This document shows positions 1 to 64,000 of a stretch of 64,000 bases of DNA, piece by piece. Origin of the DNA: Hyperoodon ampullatus. Lineage: Eukaryota > Chordata > Mammalia > Artiodactyla > Ziphiidae. The notes under the pieces were generated by a model. That model searched no databases. It worked only from the letters and a program-made list of their open reading frames with translations, and was not told the origin of the DNA. The stretch lies in the NCBI GenBank assembly GCA_949752795.1, contig OX457060.1, positions 3,649,454 through 3,713,453 on the forward strand. The letters are read 5' to 3'. A program made the translations under genes and the position numbers. Position 1 is the stretch's first letter. Each line of letters starts with the position of its first letter.

Positions 1-302
1 TTTTTTGGGGGGGGTAGGAGTTTATTAATTAATTTATTTTTGCTGTGTTGGGTCTTCATTTCTGTGCGAGGGCTTTCTCTAGTTGTGGCAAGTGGGGGCC
101 ACTCTTCATTGCGGTGCGCGGGCCTCTCACTATCGTGGCCTCTCTCTTTGCGGAGCACAGGCTCCAGATGCACAGGCTCAGTAGTTGTGGCTCTCAGGCC
201 CAGTTGCTCCGCGGCATGTGGGATCCTCCCAGACCAGGGCTCGAACCCGTGTCCCCTGCATTAGCAGGCAGACTCTCAACCACTGCGCCACCAGGGAAGC
301 CC
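1..302 (-). mobile_element. CHR-type tRNA-derived SINE, long form, cut by window edge
   Basis: Read on the - strand it starts GGGCTTCCCTGGTGGCGCAG, carries a tRNA-like B-box (GGTTCGAGCC) and ends in an A-rich tail that runs off the window start. The extra 3' segment (GCCCCCACTTGCC...) marks the longer, roughly 300-bp version. Confidence 0.9.
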
Positions 303-342
303 GGCAGGCGGATTCTTAACCACTGTGCCACCAGGGAAGCCC
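303..342 (-). mobile_element. Isolated 5' head of a second SINE
   Basis: Forty bases repeat the 5' end of the adjacent SINE (CCACCAGGGAAGCCC on +) with several differences. It looks like the head of an older copy into which the first element inserted, or a partial duplication. Confidence 0.75.
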
Positions 343-533
343 TCATCTGCTTTTTATCACACAGGATTAATTTGCATTTTCTAGAATGTTATATAAACAG
401 AACCATACAAAATGACATTTTGTATGTACAAAATATATACAAAAAGTATGTACTCTTTTTTTTTGTTTTTGATGGGGCTGGTTTCTTTCACTTAGGATAA
501 TTATTTTGAGATTCACTTGTTGATGGAATTCGG
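343..533 (-). mobile_element. Old LINE-1 3' region, fragment
   Basis: The stretch resembles the 3' end of LINE-1 in - orientation (ACAGAACCATACAAAATGAC, then GGATAATTATTTTGAGATTC). It continues after the SINE at about 891-930, so the SINE inserted into it. Confidence 0.6.
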
Positions 534-548
534 CTGTTTCTAGTTTTT

Positions 549-875
549 TTGTTTTTGGCTATGTTAGGTCTTTGTTGCTCCGCGCACGTGTTCTCTAGTT
601 GCAGTGAGCGGGGGCTACTCTTTGTTGTAGCGCGTGGTCTTCTCATTGTGGTGGCTTCTCTTGCTGCAGAGCACAGGCTCCAGGCATGTGGGCTTCAGTA
701 GTTGCAGCACTCGGGCTCAGTAGTTGTGGCATGCAGGCTCTAGAGCATAGGCTCAGTAGTTGTGGTGCACAGGCTTTGTTGCTCAGGCATGTGGGATCTT
801 CCCGGACCAGGGATTGAACTCATGTCCCCTGCATTGGCAGGCAGATTCTTAACCACTGTGCCACCAGGGAAGTCT
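549..875 (-). mobile_element. CHR-type SINE, older long form, with perfect target duplication
   Basis: The element ends in the SINE head (CACCAGGGAAGTCT on +) and contains repeated CAGTAGTTGTGG units. The 15-bp duplication CTGTTTCTAGTTTTT lies at 534-548 and 876-890. It is more diverged than the CHR-2-like copies. Confidence 0.88.
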
Positions 876-929
876 CTGTTTCTAGTTTTTGATTGTTACA
901 AGTAATGCTCTTATGAACATTTGTTTGAG

Positions 930-1460
930 TCTTTGTGCGGAGTGGGGAAGATAGACCTCTCTAGCTAGGCCATTCTAGCAAGATTCCAAACCAAGGAGCC
1001 ATAAAATAAAGACTGATACAACATAGATAATAGTCTAAGGACTAACGTCCTTAGTATATAAAAACAACTATCTAGTAGGAGAATGGGCAAAGAACATGAA
1101 CAATGAGCTGACAGAGATGATTGTAGTAAAATACTTATTGCAGCATTGCTTGTTATAAGTAAAACACTGGCAGCAGTCTAAAGGACCATCAGTAGGCGAC
1201 AAGTAAGTTGTGATACATATCTTACTATACTGATATGGAATAATCTTCAAGAAGTTTGAGAACAGTGTGTGTAGGACAATGTGCTAGAGAGAAAGTAAGA
1301 GGGAAAAAATATATAAATGCTCATATGCATGGATGTCAGAGAAACTGACAGTGGTCGTCTTTGGGGATGGAAATTCGAGGGCTGGAAATAAGGGCTTGCA
1401 TGTAGACTTACTTTCTACTGTGTCTCCTATTCCGATTAAATTTTTTACAATATGTCTTTA
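930..1460 (+). mobile_element. Ancient LINE-1-like fragment
   Basis: Diverged sequence with the style of the C-terminal ORF2 and 3' UTR of old mammalian L1. The family cannot be named by eye. Confidence 0.4.
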
Positions 1461-1544
1461 TTATCTTTAAGTTAGAAACTACAAATTAAAGCCTGTCACT
1501 CTCTCAAAACACCAAACATTGATTATCATTGTCTCCAGATGGCT

Positions 1545-1700
1545 TCACTTAAAGTGACTGATTAATTTTAGGCAAGCTGCACAGTATCACAGTGCCTCAG
1601 TTTCCTGATCTATAAATGGGGTGATAATAGTACCTAGGCTTTAATGACACAATCCCATGAAATGCTTAGAAAAATTCTTGGTGTGCAGCAAGCTCTGAAT
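1545..1700 (-). repeat. MIR-like ancient SINE
   Basis: Contains the MIR-like string CAGTTTCCTGATCTATAAAT and GGGGTGATAATAGTACCTA. The 1700-1980 stretch up to exon 7 shows nothing recognisable. Confidence 0.6.
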
Positions 1701-1860
1701 AAGGGTCACCTGTTAGGGTGTTCTACAATGAATGACTGGTAGCCACACTGCAGGCCATTTTGCTGAGAGAGAACCAGGCAACAAAGATTTTTTGATAGAC
1801 AGTGAGGCAGGGAAAACGTGGGTCTTTAGTTTGGATATGCATCTGTGAGCTGCGTCCTAA

Positions 1861-45796
<43,936 letters not shown>

Positions 45797-45925
45797 ATGC
45801 ACCAAGGGTAATGACCACCTGGCCATATGCACCCATCCCTGCCTTTTGCAGTCATGAAACCTGGGAATCTAAATACCGGTAATAACTTGGCTAAGTTTAT
45901 TAAATTCTAGAAAGATTTCATTTGT
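45797..45925 (+). other. PCCB: PCCB 3' UTR (approximate end)
   Basis: The 3' UTR begins after TAA at 45796. The cleavage site cannot be fixed by eye. It is placed about 20 bases after the first ATTAAA hexamer, giving a short UTR of about 130 nt. Confidence 0.6.
45899..45904 (+). terminator. PCCB: Candidate PCCB polyadenylation signal ATTAAA
   Basis: This is the first canonical-variant hexamer downstream of the PCCB stop (103 nt). A second ATTAAA lies at 45947-45952 and may be used instead. No AATAAA is seen in the first 160 nt. Confidence 0.6.
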
Positions 45926-45929
45926 GCCT

Positions 45930-48900
45930 TCCTATAAAATTGTTTTATTAAAAATCCTAACATAAATCATATTTTTTGTGGTAAAAATCTGAAAAATCAA
46001 GAAAACTAAAGAAAACACTATAATATTCACTTAGAGCTGACCCTTATTTGACACCTCTGTGTATTGTTTTCCTTTCTTTTCCCAAGAATTAATTTTTTTC
46101 TCTAAAGGTGAGATAATAAGCTTTTAGGGTGAAGTACTTATCTGCTTTTATTTTTCTTACTTTTAAATAATATAACAGTTAAATGATATGTCCTATCCTT
46201 TCAATTCCTTCAGGAATTGTTGAGGATTAAAGATGTTTGTAATTGTGCATGTGTGTGTGTGTCTACCAGAATAGGTGCTCAGTAAGGCATATACCCTATA
46301 TTAATTTCTTACCCTATATTACTTCTTTCCAGAAACGTGTTCTCACATTTTAAAAAACTTATTTTGGAAAATTTCTAACCTGTGGAAATGTTGCAAGAGT
46401 TGTATACCCTTCACCTAGATTACCCAGTTCTTAACATTTTCTACATTTGCTTCATCTTTTATATAAATATATAATTACTATTTTTACTGACCTATTTGAG
46501 AGTAAGTTGCAGAATCATGACCCTTTGTCCCCCCAAATGTCAATGCTTATTTCATATGAAACAAGGCTCATTGTCTTACATAGTCTTTAATGACACTGAC
46601 ATTTTTGAAGCATGTTCGCCAGTTATTTTGTAGAATGACCCTCGGTTTGGGTTTGTCTGATTGTTTACGGACATTTAGATCCAGGTTGGAGTAATACACA
46701 AGAGTGTTCTTTCCGTGTATTACATTAGGAAACACGTTAGGTTTTTCCATTATTGATGAAATTGAGTCTGATCGGCATTCTTTAAGCCTGTCAGCACACT
46801 TTCATCCACTACTTTTTAGTATCCATTATGATTCTTGCCTCAATCAGCTGTTCTATGTTGGTGGTAAAATACTGTATTTCTAACCCTATCATTATATACA
46901 CAAGGAAAGAAGAAAGAGCTTTCTCTTCTTTAAGTTTTTAGTATCAATTTAGATGCATAAATTATTTTTTCATTTTTAAACATTTTTTCCTGAAATAATA
47001 TATTTTTCTTACTATGCTATCACCCTATCAACTTTTCAAATGCACATATACTAGTTTATTGAGAATCATATATTATTATTCATAACTGAAATCTGGGCTT
47101 AGTACATAGTAGGTGTTTCATAAATGTTTTAGTGAATGAATATATTCAGTCATTCAATCAAGAAAAAATAGAGACTGAGGAGTTCTTTAAAAATTTAATG
47201 TTAACTCATTTTGATGCTCAGAATTTCCTGATACGGCCAGAGGGGCGCTCTTTCAAGCTGGTTCCTCAGTCCTTTTGATATGTCACAGTAATTTTTTGTG
47301 CACTTTCTTATTTTTTGACACAGGGTAATGTACCAGGTTCATCTTATATTTTCCTCGCCCAGCTCCAGATTCAGTGATTTCTGTAAGAGCCCTGGTTTCT
47401 TTTAGTAGATGAAATTTAGAAGCAAACATATGGCCTGAAACATATTTTTGTCTTCCTAACTAGGTGGTTAGTTCCTAGGGGGCAGAGATGTTTGGCCAGA
47501 GGCTCCTTGTACTTCTCTTTGGCACCAGCAGTAAGACAGTAAGCCATTGGAGCTGGGAGAGGAGTGGTGGCAGACTCCTGGTCTTTTAGAGGCCTCCTGG
47601 CTAAGGAAGAACCATACAGGTTGGTTAGCATGTGGCTCAATAGCTTAAAGTTGCCTGGCCAATCCAATTTCTGGGGTCTGCCAAGCTAGGATTTGGCCCA
47701 TCTGAAAACCAAGCTGGTGGTGGAGACACGGAACTGCAAGATCTTGGAAGCTCTGTCAAGCAGACTAGCCTCAGTGTATTGCAGAGCAGCAGTCAGTTTT
47801 CTCATCAGGGGCTCTTAGGAATGCCTTTCCCAACTGTGGTCTCGTCTTAAAGGGACAGAGAAAAATGCTGAATCTTGTAACCAGAGAGGACTTGGGTGTA
47901 CTGAGTGGAGCGCTGGCAAATGTGTGTTTAGACTGAGAGCAGATAATACAGTGAGTTGTGGTGGAGGTAGGAGGCTCTGTGAGTGTCCTGCTGTAACTGT
48001 CCCTGCCCTAAGTATGTAAACCGATTTGTCCTGAACCACACAGCTAGAGTGGTGAAGCTGGGATTTGAACCCAGGCAGTACTGTCTGAATCCCAAAGGGT
48101 TGGAGTGAGAAAGGCGGTGGTCCGCTCCACTTGGGATTGTATCAACCCAAAGAGCTACTAAATTTGGAAAACTTTCCTACCTTATGCATGATGACATCTT
48201 TTTGAGTTGCTGGAATAATGGGAGCACGCACATCCACGAGCAGCCTTCCAGTGCTTGTTTGTGTAAAGTCTTCCCAGCTACTCTTCTGACCATGTCTTGG
48301 TCTCCCCAGCCCAATTCTCTGCTTCTGGATGCACTGATGCTTTTTGCTGGCACTTGAGATGTGGTTTGCCCAGAGTCAGAGAAGCCTGTGAAGGCCACTC
48401 ACCCAGTACACCGACTTAACACCCTTGATGGAGTTGTTGAATCAACACAGACTCCACCTGTTTGACAGATGTGAACTTTAAGTCCTTCCGGTTTCAAAGG
48501 ATTTCTGGAGAGCTGTGGCTTTATTATATATATTTTAGTGAAACTACAGGTCCTCACGCTCTTGCTTCCCTGTCAGCATGGGATCTCCACCATTCCAAGC
48601 GGAAGCTGTGGCTACTCAGTGGGCGGAGCCTCAGTCTGGGGCCTGTGTGGAATCCAGCCAGCACATTTGGGCAGATGTGGCAGCCTTAGTAGGTAGGTAC
48701 TGACCATGTCCCTACTGTCCTGGTGATGAGAAATGCCTCATTTATGTGTCCTTGGGAGCAGAAAGCTATCCTTCAAGACATGATGCCCAGTGTAGACCCC
48801 TACAGAGGAAGGCACTTAGAGGGCATGGATGGAACCTTACCTGGGTTTGGCCTGATATGTGGAGCCTGAGCAGCCACTAAGCCTTTGTTTCCCATGAAGA

Positions 48901-49699
48901 CACTGCTCCTTGTCTGATAGATTCTTTTCTGAGAGCAGGGCCAATGGAGAGTCACAGTCAAGTCACATCTGGGAGGTTTGCAAGCTTGTCTGAAAGTAGA
49001 GTCACACATGGGCAAAGCCCTGGTCTAATCTCATAAGCACATAACCTTCAAGATGAGCTGCTACAGAGATCCGTCCTCATCACCTTCCCTCCTGGGCTGC
49101 CTGGAGAGCTCACCTGCCGAGTTATCCCCTGCATTCCTGTCTCTTCTGCACAGCCATCTTAGTCCATCTAATGAACACAGCCCAAAGAACACGGTCAGGC
49201 CCATAAAGTATAGGATACAATTTTGTTCAGTGACACCTGGCAGCAATGTCAAGAGAAACCCTCACTTCAGCAGCCATGTAGAACACAAGTGATCTTTACA
49301 GGGCACTGCTATAGGGGGCAACCGTGCAGAAGTGCTGGGTGTGGATCTCAGGTGGGGGAAGGACCCAGGCTTCAGACCAGTTGATAATCCCTGAATGCCT
49401 CCTCCAAAACGCAGCCCACGAGAGGCTTCCTCTTGAATCACAGACCACTTGGCCTAGCTAGTCTCTCACTCTCTCCAAGGAAATACAAAGAATGAAAGAG
49501 AACTGTTGAGCTAGTCCTAAGGTTCTGCTTGCTTAAAAAAGTAAAGCCTCATTGATACAGGAATTTTGCCATCATTTAACAAATGATCTGAAAGAGCAAA
49601 CTCTCAGTTTTTGGTAAAAAAGGAAAGCTTCATCATTCTGTCGACAGGACAAGAATCACCTCTTTAAAGCTTTACCTAGTAGGAACAATAGGATGACTA

Positions 49700-49700
<1 letters not shown>
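45930..49700. other. Intergenic space between the convergent 3' ends of PCCB and STAG1
   Basis: This is about 3.8 kb with no supported gene. A 46340-46740 stretch resembles an L1 3' UTR in - orientation. A short MIR/L2-like piece lies near 48036-48100. The stretch 47400-49600 is mostly unique-looking sequence with only short unlinked reading frames. Confidence 0.7.
46340..46740 (-). mobile_element. LINE-1 3' UTR-like fragment in the intergenic space
   Basis: GTATACCCTTCACCTAGATT and CAGTTCTTAACATTTTCTAC resemble the same L1 3' UTR type as 52718-52990. Confidence 0.5.

Positions 49701-64000
<14,300 letters not shown>

Noticed and set aside
47416..47667. 83-codon frame on the - strand between PCCB and STAG1
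   Set aside because: No known family, no splice context and no conserved start. The surrounding sequence looks like ordinary non-coding DNA. A processed pseudogene was considered but nothing matched.

Overview
This is nuclear DNA from a mammal, most likely a toothed whale or other cetacean. The evidence for the lineage is the repeat content: about twenty tRNA-derived SINEs of the CHR-1/CHR-2 kind known from cetaceans and related even-toed ungulates, some nearly uniform in sequence with intact target-site duplications and long A-tails, plus even-toed-ungulate-type LINE-1 3' ends. The genes are spliced, with GT/AG junctions throughout. The species call is an inference from these families, not a database match.

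Two convergent protein-coding genes are present. On the + strand, 1981-45796 carries the last nine coding exons of PCCB (propionyl-CoA carboxylase beta subunit). Joined, they give 321 codons plus a stop in one unbroken frame, matching human residues 219-539 as I recall them; the first six exons lie left of the window. On the - strand, 60753-51713 carries the last six coding exons of STAG1 (cohesin subunit SA1), 236 codons plus a stop, followed by a roughly 2 kb 3' UTR ending near 49.7 kb. The rest of STAG1 lies right of the window. The genes end tail to tail, separated by about 3.8 kb. Next to each other, PCCB and STAG1 reproduce the gene order known from human 3q22.3; their functions (mitochondrial propionate catabolism and sister-chromatid cohesion) are unrelated.

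Most of the remaining sequence is transposable element. PCCB intron 9 (5467-28816) holds a nearly complete but broken antisense LINE-1 (about 7740-15158) with a GC-rich 5' UTR, a second L1 piece butted against it, an MLT1-type LTR, and a long old sense-strand L1 (about 20.7-28.56 kb) studded with SINEs. PCCB intron 10 (28941-42775) holds several antisense L1 pieces, a 2.1 kb Tigger/pogo-type DNA transposon with a decayed transposase, an L1 whose two halves are inverted in the manner of twin priming, and MER5A-like and other hAT remnants. STAG1 introns hold a very young SINE, two solo LTRs, MIRs, and Tigger-type MITEs, one with a clean TA duplication inside an L1.

I found no new gene system. 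The most unusual signals are three places where two SINEs landed one after another in the same target site, leaving three copies of it; the twin-primed L1; the inverted SINE pairs in PCCB introns that could form dsRNA or promote exon circularisation; and a frame-neutral 111-nt STAG1 exon, the likely counterpart of a known optional exon in STAG2.
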